From Streptomyces puniciscabiei (GTDB lineage Bacteria; Actinomycetota; Actinomycetes; Streptomycetales; Streptomycetaceae): a stretch of 64,000 bases of DNA. Made by a program: the position numbers and the translations under genes. The first letter of the stretch is position 1. Each line of letters opens with the position of its first letter. Shown here piece after piece: positions 16,906-23,835 of this stretch. The DNA is taken from the NCBI RefSeq assembly GCF_006715785.1, contig NZ_VFNX01000001.1, positions 3,300,501 to 3,364,500 on the forward strand. Reading direction: 5' to 3'. Below the pieces are notes generated by a model, which did not search any database, was not told the DNA's origin, and saw only the letters and a program-made list of their open reading frames with translations.

Positions 16906-17858
16906 TCGGACTGCGGGTTGCTGTGCTGCTGCCTGTCCTGACGATGGATATCCCAGTGGGCTCCGAGCCACACGCGGTGCTGCGGGTGCAGCGTCAGGGC
17001 AAGGGTCTGACCGTCCATCTGTCCGTACAGCGGGTAGCTGCGGATGTCGTCACTGACGTCCAGGGTGGCCGTATCAGGGTTCACCGCGATGCGGCCCAGG
17101 TCGAACAGACGATGCAGATCGCGGCGCAGCAGCAGACCACCGTATTCGTGGTGCTCACCGGATTCGGCATAGCTGTACAGGTGCGCCGCTTCGAGTGCGG
17201 CGGCTGGTGCAGGGCCGCTGAACGCGCACACTTCGCCCTGCTCTTCCAGCAGACGCTTACGGAACAGTGCTTGCCCTAGGCGCACTTCGACGGAGGCGCG
17301 GCGGTGTCCGCCCCGGATGACAACGCGTGCGCTGTCGGTGATGTCCGCAGGCACGCGAGCGCCTGCGGCCAGCAGGGCGGCGCGCACCTTCTCCCAGCGG
17401 GCGGGACGCATGGCGTGCTGCGACGCCGGCTTGTCACACAAGGCCCGTACCTGGGGGCCGGTCAGACGTCCGCTCAGGTCCTGCCAGGCCCTGCTGTGGT
17501 GGGACCGGTACGTCGTGACGGCCCTCGTGCGCGTGCCGGGATCGTTGAACCTCTCCCGGCATGTGGCGCACCACCACCGCTGGTCACCCGTCTTGAGCGG
17601 CTTGAAGGATGCCTTGTTGCACGCGCGGTGGAAGTAGGTGCTCTTGATCTCGCTGCCCACGTCTATCCGCTCTATGACGGATATACCGAGCAGCTTCTTC
17701 TTGTCCCACAGCGCAATCAGGTCGCCTGCGGCCAGGTTGGCGTGCTGGGGAACGGTGCTGTCCCAGCTGTAGTGCCGGGCCGGGTCGTCGTCGTAGCCAT
17801 CGTTCCCGCCGTGCACACGCTCGGCGCCCACCGCCAGCACAAACCACGTAGTTGCCAT
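16896..17858 (-). CDS. HNH endonuclease with N-terminal EVE/PUA-like domain
   Basis: 320 residues. The N-terminus (about 1-65) looks like a small EVE/PUA-type barrel: ATTWFVLAVGAERV, YSWDSTVPQHANLAAGDLIA, then KKLLGISVIERI. A Cys cluster follows (HRACNKAS, WWCATCRERF). The C-terminal HNH nuclease core is CAFSGPAPAAALEAAHLYSY with ESGEHHEYGGLLLRRDLHRL and FDLGRIAVNP. EVE-HNH enzymes are modification-dependent restriction nucleases (known); assignment here rests on fold impression. ATG at 17858. It is divergent from two methyltransferase-like genes across a 218-base gap, hinting at one functional unit. Confidence 0.8.
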   Translation of the reverse strand: MATTWFVLAVGAERVHGGNDGYDDDPARHYSWDSTVPQHANLAAGDLIALWDKKKLLGISVIERIDVGSEIKSTYFHRACNKASFKPLKTGDQRWWCATCRERFNDPGTRTRAVTTYRSHHSRAWQDLSGRLTGPQVRALCDKPASQHAMRPARWEKVRAALLAAGARVPADITDSARVVIRGGHRRASVEVRLGQALFRKRLLEEQGEVCAFSGPAPAAALEAAHLYSYAESGEHHEYGGLLLRRDLHRLFDLGRIAVNPDTATLDVSDDIRSYPLYGQMDGQTLALTLHPQHRVWLGAHWDIHRQDRQQHSNPQSDQL

Positions 17859-18076
17859 GGCTGTCCGCCCCCCTGTCCGGTTGTCTCCGCGCCTAATGCC
17901 CGGTTTGGCCAGACACAGTAATCCGCCGCACTGACAGCCGGTCCCAACCAGCGGAAATGCAGGTCCTTCAGCCAACTAGACATCGAGCAAACCAACTTGC
18001 CCGGAGCGGGCCAACTCTCGCCAAAGAACCCGGCCCGCTCCGGTCTCCGTCCGGTACAGAACTGGAGACAAACAGC
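17859..18076. promoter_or_regulatory. Divergent control region, nuclease / methyltransferases
   Basis: 218 bases between two outward-reading genes; no gene inside. It is AT-richer than its flanks (for example 17960-18010). No clear promoter hexamers or palindromes were identified, but both transcripts must start here. Confidence 0.4.
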
Positions 18077-18772
18077 ATGACCCAACCCACCGACATCCGG
18101 CGAGTGCGCGGCCACCGGCCGCGTCTGCTGGACCTGTTCTGCTGCCAAGGTGGCGCCGCCAAGGGCTACGCCGACGCCGGGTTCGACGTGACTGGCGTCG
18201 ACAAGGAGCGGCAACCACGCTACCCGTACCGGTTCGTGCAGGCCGACGCCATCGCGTTCGTGCTGGAGCACGGGACAGGATTCGACTTCATCCACGCCTC
18301 ACCGCCATGCCAGCACGATAGCGACTGCCAGCGGATCCAGGGGCGCGAGCACCCCGACCTGATCGCCCCTACCCGCGCCGCGCTGGAGACGGCCGGGCGG
18401 CCGTGGGTGATGGAGAACGTGGGCGGAGCGCTGCCCAAGCTGCGTGGTCCGGTGATGTTGTGCGGGCAGATGTTCCGGCTGGAGAACTACCGGCACCGCT
18501 TCTTCGAGCCCGGCGGAGGCTTCACCCTCGACCAGCCCGGCCACCCCGCCCACCTGGTCCCGCAGGCCAAGATGGGCCGCCCGGTCCCGCCCGGCCACTA
18601 CGGCCAGTTTGTCGGCAACTTCTCCGGCGTCGCCCTCGCCCGCCGGGTGCTGGGGGTGCCGTGGATGAACCGCGACGGCATCCGCGAGTGCATCCCGCCG
18701 GCCTACACCCACCACATCGGCACGGCCGCGCTCGCCCTGCTCGCTACGGACCGCCTGGGGGTGGCCGCATGA
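18077..18772 (+). CDS. Miniature cytosine-C5 DNA methyltransferase-like protein
   Basis: 231 residues. C5-methyltransferase motifs in order: motif I LLDLFCCQGGAAKGY (17-31) and GVD (40-42), motif IV SPPCQ with Cys78, motif VI MENV with Glu113, motif VIII YRHRFFE (138-144), and a C-terminal IPPAYTHHIG resembling motif X. All catalytic residues are present, but ordinary C5 enzymes exceed 300 residues; the target-recognition region is nearly absent. Transfer of methyl from SAM to DNA cytosine is the expected activity. ATG at 18077 with GGAG 9 nt upstream. The stop overlaps the next start (ATGA). Confidence 0.85.
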   Translation: MTQPTDIRRVRGHRPRLLDLFCCQGGAAKGYADAGFDVTGVDKERQPRYPYRFVQADAIAFVLEHGTGFDFIHASPPCQHDSDCQRIQGREHPDLIAPTRAALETAGRPWVMENVGGALPKLRGPVMLCGQMFRLENYRHRFFEPGGGFTLDQPGHPAHLVPQAKMGRPVPPGHYGQFVGNFSGVALARRVLGVPWMNRDGIRECIPPAYTHHIGTAALALLATDRLGVAA

Positions 18773-19419
18773 CGGCGAGCGTGCTGCCGCTGCGGCGACC
18801 CAACGGCCTGCGGGTGCTGGACCTGTGCTGCGGTGCCGGGGGCCTGTCCATGGGCTACTACCTGGCCGGGTTCGACGTCGTCGGCGTCGACATCCACCCC
18901 CAGCCCAACTACCCCTTCACCTTCGTCCAGGCCGACGGCCTGGAGTACTGCGCCGATCACGGCCACGCCTTCGACTTGGTCCACGGGTCGTGGCCGTGCG
19001 AGCGCTACGCCACCGTCACCAGGTGGCGCGGCAACCCGGACAACCATCCCGACCTGATCAGCCCCGGCCGCAAGGTCATGCAGGCGACCGGGCGGCCGTG
19101 GGTGATGGAGAACGTGCCCGAGACCGCGGCGGCGGGTCTGCTGCGGCCGGATTACCTGCTTTGCGGCACCCAGTTCGGTCTCAGCCTCCGCCGTCACCGC
19201 GTCTTCGAGACGTCCTGGGGCGGGGGCGGGGACCTAGTCCCGCCCTGCTGGCACCGCAAGGGACTGCTCGCCTTCGAGCACAAGGGCGAGCGCGCCTACG
19301 CCGACGCCATGGGCTGCACCTGGATGACCAACCTCGAAGCCCGAAAAGCCGTACCCCCCGCCTACACCCGCTTCATCGCCGCCCAGTACCTGGCCCTGGA
19401 AGGAAGGACCGCCGCGTGA
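18769..19419 (+). CDS. Second miniature C5-methyltransferase-like protein, variant active site
   Basis: 216 residues, clearly a paralogue of the preceding gene: shared VLDLCCGAGGLSMGY, FVQAD, HPDLI, ATGRPWVMENV, RRHRVFE and VPPAYTRFI. The motif IV loop differs: GSWPCERY replaces the ASPPCQ of its partner, keeping Cys77 but losing the first Pro and the Gln. Glu114 of ENV is retained. It may act as a heterodimer partner, with altered chemistry, or as an inactive specificity subunit. Coupled by ATGA overlap to the upstream gene and by GTGA overlap to the Prim-Pol gene downstream, so cargo and replication genes share a transcript. Confidence 0.82.
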   Translation: MTASVLPLRRPNGLRVLDLCCGAGGLSMGYYLAGFDVVGVDIHPQPNYPFTFVQADGLEYCADHGHAFDLVHGSWPCERYATVTRWRGNPDNHPDLISPGRKVMQATGRPWVMENVPETAAAGLLRPDYLLCGTQFGLSLRRHRVFETSWGGGGDLVPPCWHRKGLLAFEHKGERAYADAMGCTWMTNLEARKAVPPAYTRFIAAQYLALEGRTAA

Positions 19420-20306
19420 AGACCACCCTGCTGCATGCCGCGCTGCAGGCCGCCGAACAGGGCTGGCACGTCTTCCCGCTCCGCCCCGGCACGAAGCGGC
19501 CTGCCCTGCACGGCGAACAGGCCTGCCCGCGTACCGGGCCATGCTCGAGCGGCCACCTGAAGTGGGAGCAGCGCGCCACCACCGACCCCGACCGCATCCA
19601 TGCGGCCTGGTCACGGGCGCCGTTCAACGTCGGTATCGCCACTGGTCCATCCGGGCTGCTGGTCGTTGACCTGGACGTGCCCAAGGACAAGGGCAGTTCG
19701 GACGCGCCTTGCGGCGCGGCGACCTTTGGAGCGCTCTGCGAGCGCGCCGGGCACGCCGTCCCGGCCACCTACCGGGTGCGGACCGCGAGCGGCGGGAGGC
19801 ATCTGTACTTCAGCGCCCCGCCCGGCGTCCGTCTGGCCAACACGGCTGGAACCGTAGGGGGGTTGGTGGACACCAGGGCATGGGGTGGGTACGTGGTCGC
19901 CGCCGGCAGTATCACGCCCGCCGGAGCGTACGAGTCGCTGTGCGGCCTTGAGACGGCCGTACTGCCCGAGTGGCTGCAAACCATCCTGCAACCGGCCCCC
20001 GCGCGGCCTGTGGGCCCGTTGAGGCTGCCTGCGGTGGACGGCAGCCGCGCGGCACTGGCCGCGCTGGAAGCCGAATGTGCGGTCGTGGCCGCCGCCCCCG
20101 AGAGGCAGCGCAACAACACGCTGAACCGGTGCGCCTTCAAGGTGGGGCGGTTCGTCGCGTGGGGCGACCTCCCCCGGCACGTGGCGGAGGAGGCCTTCCA
20201 AGGGATCGGCGAGGCGGCTGGACTCACCGCTGCCGAGTGCCGCACCACCATCCGCAGCGCCCTGGACAGCTCCATCAGCAAGGCCCGACCCAGGGACGCG
20301 GCATGA
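19416..20306 (+). CDS. Bifunctional primase-polymerase (Prim-Pol) replication protein
   Basis: 296 residues with an archaeo-eukaryotic-primase-like Prim-Pol domain in the first 200. The catalytic pair Asp85/Asp87 is in VVDLDVPKDKG, His129 in SGGRHLYF, and WGGYVVAAGS follows. The C-terminal helical part (about 215-296) is less conserved. Prim-Pol proteins initiate replication in one class of AICEs (known), acting with the ATPase encoded two genes downstream. GTG start at 19416, overlapping the methyltransferase stop. Confidence 0.9.
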   Translation: MKTTLLHAALQAAEQGWHVFPLRPGTKRPALHGEQACPRTGPCSSGHLKWEQRATTDPDRIHAAWSRAPFNVGIATGPSGLLVVDLDVPKDKGSSDAPCGAATFGALCERAGHAVPATYRVRTASGGRHLYFSAPPGVRLANTAGTVGGLVDTRAWGGYVVAAGSITPAGAYESLCGLETAVLPEWLQTILQPAPARPVGPLRLPAVDGSRAALAALEAECAVVAAAPERQRNNTLNRCAFKVGRFVAWGDLPRHVAEEAFQGIGEAAGLTAAECRTTIRSALDSSISKARPRDAA

Positions 20307-20659
20307 CCGCCACCGCCACCCTCCCCTTGGAAGGCCGACCCCCGGCACCCACAGGCCCACAGGCCGCTCCACAGCCTGTGGACACGGCGGCCGTAGGCGA
20401 GCCGAAGGGCGCCGCCCGTAAGGGCGTCCGAACTGCTCTTCGTTCTGACCCGCACACCGGGGACGGCTGGTACCCCGTCGCGTGGCTGCACATCTGTGCC
20501 CCGCGCGGCACGGTGCCCACGGCCACCTCGAAATGCCTGTGCGGCTGGGACCGAAGCGCCGTCGGCCACGCCCGGGTGCTCGCCCTGATCGAAGCTCACA
20601 CCGCCCACCGCGACACCTGCACGCTCCGCAACCCCCAGGAAGGAAGGGCCGCTGCATGA
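20303..20659 (+). CDS. Hypothetical protein between Prim-Pol and DUF3631 genes
   Basis: 118 residues. The first 45 are Pro/Ala-rich and probably disordered. The rest holds a likely metal site: HICAPRGTVP, SKCLCGWDRSAVGHARVLAL and HTAHRDTC supply four Cys and several His. Both ends overlap neighbours by 4 bases (ATGA), so it is part of the replication operon. Similar small Cys/His proteins occupy this place in related elements (recollection). It could be a primase accessory or zinc-ribbon DNA binder. Confidence 0.68.
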   Translation: MTATATLPLEGRPPAPTGPQAAPQPVDTAAVGEPKGAARKGVRTALRSDPHTGDGWYPVAWLHICAPRGTVPTATSKCLCGWDRSAVGHARVLALIEAHTAHRDTCTLRNPQEGRAAA

Positions 20660-21801
20660 CCCCCACCATCGACGGGGCCGCGCTGCTGGACGAGGTGGAA
20701 GCGTTCCACCGGCGTTTCAACGTCTTCCCGACCGAGGCCGCCTACGTCGCTGTCGCGCTGTGGGACGCCCACGCGCACCTGCTGGACTGCTTCGACTCCA
20801 CCCCGCGTCTGGCCTTCCTGTCCCCGGAACCGGGCTCCGGTAAGTCCCGCGCGCTGGAGATCGTGGAAACCCTCGTCCCGCAGCCCATGACGGCCGTCAA
20901 CGCGTCCGCCGCCGCCCTGTTCCGATCCGTCTCCAACCCCAACGGCCGGCCGACGATCCTGTTCGACGAGATCGACACGATCTTCGGACCGAAGGCGGGA
21001 GACAACGAGGAACTACGCGGATTCCTCAACGCCGGACACCGCCGCACCGGGGTCACCTACCGGTGCATCGGCGACGGCGGCAACCAGACTGTGCAGGCCT
21101 TCCCCTCGTACGCCGGGGTCGCCGTCGCCGGACTCGGCAACCTGCCCGACACGATCATGACCCGCTCCGTCATCATCCGGATGCGCCGCCGGGCGCGCAA
21201 CGAACGCATCGAACCCTTCCGGGCCCGCATCCACGAGGCGGAAGGCCACCAGCTCCGTGATCGACTCGCCCAATGGGCCGAACACGCCCGCGGGTTCGTC
21301 ATGGGAGCCTGGCCCGACATGCCCGACGGCGTCACCGACCGCCCGGCGGACGTGTGGGAACCCCTGCTCGCCGTCGCCGACGCCGCCGGCGGCGCCTGGC
21401 CCGAACGGGCTCGCGCGGCGTGCGTGACGCTGGTGACCGCCTCCAAGACCAACGACAAGGGCAGCCTGGGAATCCGGCTACTGACCGACCTGCGCGACCA
21501 CGTCATGGTCGGCATCGACCGGCTGCCCACCGTCGCCATCCTGGACCGGCTCAACGCCCTAGACGACGCCCCATGGGCCGACCTGCATGGCAAGCCTCTC
21601 GACAACCGGCGCCTGTCCAAGATGCTCGCCGAGTACATGACGGCCGACACCGAGCCGATCACCTCCCGCAACATCAAGACCGCCGGAAGCGTCCTCAAGG
21701 GCTACTACGCCGCCGATCTGCGCGACGCGTGGGCCCGCTACTGCCCCCCTCCTCCGGAAAGTCCGCTACCTCCGCTACCGGACACGGAAAACGCGGCCTG
21801 A
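20656..21801 (+). CDS. DUF3631-domain ATPase/helicase-like replication protein
   Basis: 381 residues. Walker A is in LSPEPGSGKSRALE (about 56-69), Walker B in TILFDEIDTIFG (about 100-111), and arginine-rich RSVIIRMRRRARNER (about 175-189) fits an arginine finger region. The C-terminal half carries the DUF3631 signature, with a final winged-helix-like SRNIKTAGSVLKGYYAADL. It pairs with Prim-Pol as the presumed replicative helicase of the element. ATG at 20656 overlaps the previous stop. The last codons already include two GCTACC units of the repeat cluster downstream. Confidence 0.88.
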   Translation: MTPTIDGAALLDEVEAFHRRFNVFPTEAAYVAVALWDAHAHLLDCFDSTPRLAFLSPEPGSGKSRALEIVETLVPQPMTAVNASAAALFRSVSNPNGRPTILFDEIDTIFGPKAGDNEELRGFLNAGHRRTGVTYRCIGDGGNQTVQAFPSYAGVAVAGLGNLPDTIMTRSVIIRMRRRARNERIEPFRARIHEAEGHQLRDRLAQWAEHARGFVMGAWPDMPDGVTDRPADVWEPLLAVADAAGGAWPERARAACVTLVTASKTNDKGSLGIRLLTDLRDHVMVGIDRLPTVAILDRLNALDDAPWADLHGKPLDNRRLSKMLAEYMTADTEPITSRNIKTAGSVLKGYYAADLRDAWARYCPPPPESPLPPLPDTENAA

Positions 21802-21935
21802 CCAGCAACAACGGGGTAGCGGCAAGCCGCATCGCGAGCCGCTACCCCGCCGCTACCCATCCGCTACCGCTACCCCTTCCCGCTACCTCAAACAGGCCCC
21901 TGACCTGCGCGGTAGCGGCGGTAGCGGAAGTAGCG
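21765..21935. repeat. GCTACC iteron cluster, candidate replication origin
   Basis: Ten exact GCTACC units in 161 bp: forward at 21765, 21774, 21841, 21852, 21863, 21869 and 21882; reverse (GGTAGC) at 21815, 21911 and 21920; plus a near copy at 21930. Those at 21841, 21852 and 21863 are exactly 11 bp apart, one DNA turn. The cluster begins inside the DUF3631 gene and ends before xis, a typical spot for an iteron origin; Xis binding is the alternative. Confidence 0.7.
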
Positions 21936-21981
21936 GCCCCCAGAGAGGCCCCCGAAGGACTGCCCGCGGAGGAGTCAACGC

Positions 21982-22179
21982 ATGAGCACCGCCCTGCCCC
22001 CGAGCCACGAGGCGCTCACGGTCCCCGAGGTCATGGCCGCACTGCGGCTGAGCCGCTTCAAGGTCTACGACCTCATCAGGTCCAAGCAACTCCCGAGCTT
22101 CACCATCGGCCGCGCCCGACGCGTACCGGCCGATGCCCTCCGCACCTACATCCAGAACCGTTTGGGAGACGACGACTGA
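21982..22179 (+). CDS. xis: Excisionase (Xis), helix-turn-helix
   Basis: 65 residues, a single winged helix-turn-helix of the excisionase class: LTVPEVMAALRLSRFKVYDL (about 13-32) and LPSFTIGRARRVPADALRTY (about 37-56). Xis bends DNA at the attachment site and directs integrase toward excision (known). It lies directly upstream of int, and its stop TGA shares a base with the int ATG (TGATG), so the two are co-translated. The leader contains GGAGG at 21969-21973 before the ATG at 21982. Confidence 0.92.
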   Translation: MSTALPPSHEALTVPEVMAALRLSRFKVYDLIRSKQLPSFTIGRARRVPADALRTYIQNRLGDDD

Positions 22180-23381
22180 TGGCCAAGCGTGCCAACGGCG
22201 AAGGCAGCATCACCATCCGAAAGGACGGCACGTACCACGGCCGCGTGTACGTGACCACGACGAGCGGCATCCGTAAGCGCGTCTCGGTCTACGGCAAGAC
22301 CCGTGACGAGGTACGGCAGAAGATCACCGAACTCCAGGCTCAGGAGAACCAGGGCATCCCGGTGCCTGACACGAACATGAACCTGGAGGACTACCTCACC
22401 TACTGGCTCGCCACGGTGGTCAAGGTCAACCGGCGCCCCAAGACCTACCAGGGCTACGAGAGTGTGGCGCGTGTCCACCTCGTTCCGGGACTGGGCCGGA
22501 AGAAGATCCGAACCCTACGGGCCGCCGAGGTCCGGACGTGGCTCGCTCGCGTTGCATCCGAGTGCCAGTGCTGCAAGCACGGCTGGGACAAGGAGCGCCC
22601 GGAGCCGGAGTGCTGCGCGGCGGGCGAGTGCTGCAAGACCCTGCTGTCCCGCCGCATGGTGCAGTCCATTCACGCCGTACTCCGCAACGCGCTGCAGAAC
22701 GCCGTGCGGGAGGAACTGATCGTGCGGAACGTCGCCCAGCTCGTACAGGTCCCCACGCCCTCGTACGACACCGGGAAGGGGCTGAGCGTCGCCGATGCAC
22801 GGCTTCTGCTCCGTGCATCCGGAGACGACCGGTTGCACGCCGTCTACGTGCTGGCCCTGGTCCTGGGGATGCGGCGCGGCGAGTTGCTGGGGCTTCGGTG
22901 GGACACGGTCGACCTCGACCGAGAGACGCTCACCGTGGAGCGAGCGCTACAGCGCGTCGGGGGAGAGCTGCGACTCGTCAAGCCAAAGACCCTGGCATCC
23001 GTCCGCACGGTTCCGCTGCCGCCCCTCGTGGTGAAGGCGCTCGCCGAGCACCGTGAGCGGCAGGCACAGGAGCGGGCCGCCGCCGGCACGGAGTGGAAGG
23101 AACAGGGCCTGGTCTTCACGTCCCGCATCGGCACCCCGCTGGAGCCAGACAACCTCCGGCGTAGCTGGTACCCGCTCCGGAAGCGTCTCGGTCTGGAGAT
23201 CCGGTTTCACGATCTCCGGCACTCGGCCGTGTCGCTCCTGCTGGACATCGGGGTGCCGCCCCACATCGTCCGGCAGATCGTTGGACACAGCGATATCGGG
23301 GTGACCATGAAGGTCTACGCACATGCCTCCCTGGACGAACAGCGGAAGGCGCTCCGGAAACTGGGTGACACTCTCTCCTGA
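22179..23381 (+). CDS. int: Tyrosine-recombinase integrase
   Basis: 400 residues. N-terminal arm-binding domain: NGEGSITIRKDGTYHGRVYV. A SAM-like core-binding domain follows, carrying the cysteine-rich insert ECQCCKHGWDKERPEPECC seen in some AICE integrases. The catalytic domain has Arg232 (MRRGELLGL), HDLRH with His344, Arg347 and His348, His370 (VGHSD) and nucleophile Tyr380 (YAHA). It recombines the 45-bp core in tRNA-Phe. It ends 92 bases before the right attachment site, the normal arrangement. Confidence 0.97.
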   Translation: MAKRANGEGSITIRKDGTYHGRVYVTTTSGIRKRVSVYGKTRDEVRQKITELQAQENQGIPVPDTNMNLEDYLTYWLATVVKVNRRPKTYQGYESVARVHLVPGLGRKKIRTLRAAEVRTWLARVASECQCCKHGWDKERPEPECCAAGECCKTLLSRRMVQSIHAVLRNALQNAVREELIVRNVAQLVQVPTPSYDTGKGLSVADARLLLRASGDDRLHAVYVLALVLGMRRGELLGLRWDTVDLDRETLTVERALQRVGGELRLVKPKTLASVRTVPLPPLVVKALAEHRERQAQERAAAGTEWKEQGLVFTSRIGTPLEPDNLRRSWYPLRKRLGLEIRFHDLRHSAVSLLLDIGVPPHIVRQIVGHSDIGVTMKVYAHASLDEQRKALRKLGDTLS

Positions 23382-23386
23382 GACCC

Positions 23387-23407
23387 GTTGGCGTACGGGT
23401 TGGCGTA
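23387..23407. promoter_or_regulatory. Right integrase arm-type sites
   Basis: GTTGGCGTA at 23387-23395 and 23399-23407 (12-bp period), the same pair as at 8596-8616, starting 6 bases after the int stop. Confidence 0.7.
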
Positions 23408-23419
23408 GACGGCACGAAA

Positions 23420-23452
23420 GAGCCCCTCCCCGGCGGAATCGGGGAGGGGCTC
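23420..23452. terminator. Bidirectional terminator between int and tRNA-Phe
   Basis: Perfect 12-bp stem GAGCCCCTCCCC / GGGGAGGGGCTC with a 9-nt loop. It ends the int transcript and also replaces the terminator that the tRNA operon lost (8446-8472) when the element inserted. Confidence 0.85.
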
Positions 23453-23472
23453 AAGCCCTGGTCAGGGCGGCG

Positions 23473-23517
23473 GTGGCTGGGGCCGGGGTCGAACCGGCGA
23501 CCTTCCGCTTTTCAGGC
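23473..23517. repeat. Right attachment site (inside intact tRNA-Phe)
   Basis: 45 bp identical to 8479-8523; it forms the 3' half of the functional tRNA-Phe, so insertion keeps the tRNA intact. Confidence 0.95.
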
Positions 23518-23547
23518 GGACGCTCGTACCAACTGAGCTACCCAGCC
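23474..23547 (-). tRNA. tRNA-Phe (GAA), integration target
   Basis: 74-nt cloverleaf: acceptor GGCTGGG/CCCAGCC, D-stem GCTC/GAGC, anticodon stem TCCGC/GCGGA with loop CTGAAAA (anticodon GAA), T-arm GCCGG-TTCGACC-CCGGC, discriminator A, no encoded CCA. Confidence 0.97.
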
Positions 23548-23551
23548 ACGG

Positions 23552-23567
23552 TGTTTCACGTGAAACA
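23552..23567. other. parS chromosome-segregation site
   Basis: TGTTTCACGTGAAACA, a perfect 16-bp match to the bacterial ParB-binding parS consensus; the palindrome extends to 20 bp (23550-23569). Streptomyces carry about 20 such sites around oriC (known). It sits in the 24-bp gap between tRNA-Phe and tRNA-Asp. Confidence 0.93.
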
Positions 23568-23571
23568 CCAG

Positions 23572-23646
23572 CGGTCCTGACGGGATTTGAACCCGCGGCC
23601 TCCACCTTGACAGGGTGGCGAGCACTCCAAACTGCTCCACAGGACC
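23572..23646 (-). tRNA. tRNA-Asp (GTC), second copy
   Basis: Identical in sequence to the tRNA-Asp at 3729-3803: acceptor GGTCCTG/CAGGACC, anticodon loop CTGTCAA. Middle gene of a Glu-Asp-Phe cluster on the minus strand. Confidence 0.97.
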
Positions 23647-23682
23647 AAGCTTGCGTGCAACAGTGTCGCACACGGTATTGCG

Positions 23683-23755
23683 TGCCCCCAACGGGATTCG
23701 AACCCGTGCTACCGCCTTGAAAGGGCGGCGTCCTAGGCCGCTAGACGATGAGGGC
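23683..23755 (-). tRNA. tRNA-Glu (TTC)
   Basis: 73-nt cloverleaf: acceptor GCCCTCA/TGGGGGC (one G-T pair), anticodon stem CCGCC/GGCGG with loop CTTTCAA (anticodon TTC), T-arm ACGGG-TTCGAAT-CCCGT, discriminator A. First gene of the minus-strand tRNA cluster. Confidence 0.96.
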
Positions 23756-23835
23756 TATCGGCCCGCCTGGGCGCTTCTCAGCGCGTCGGGGACGTGAGAA
23801 GCATATGGGATGGCGGGGAGTATCGCCAAAACGGT

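Larger units (their letters stand above)
8479..23517. mobile_element. Actinomycete integrative and conjugative element in tRNA-Phe
   Basis: Bounded by a perfect 45-bp direct repeat (8479-8523 and 23473-23517) made of the 3' half of tRNA-Phe. The repeats are offset by 14,994 bp, which would be the size of the excised circle. Gene order fits the pSAM2-type AICE family: GntR regulator, small transfer and spread proteins, one FtsK/SpoIIIE-like translocase, Prim-Pol replication protein, DUF3631 ATPase, Xis, tyrosine integrase. All parts needed for excision, replication and transfer appear intact. The cargo is an HNH nuclease plus two methyltransferase-like genes at 16896-19419. Confidence 0.95.
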
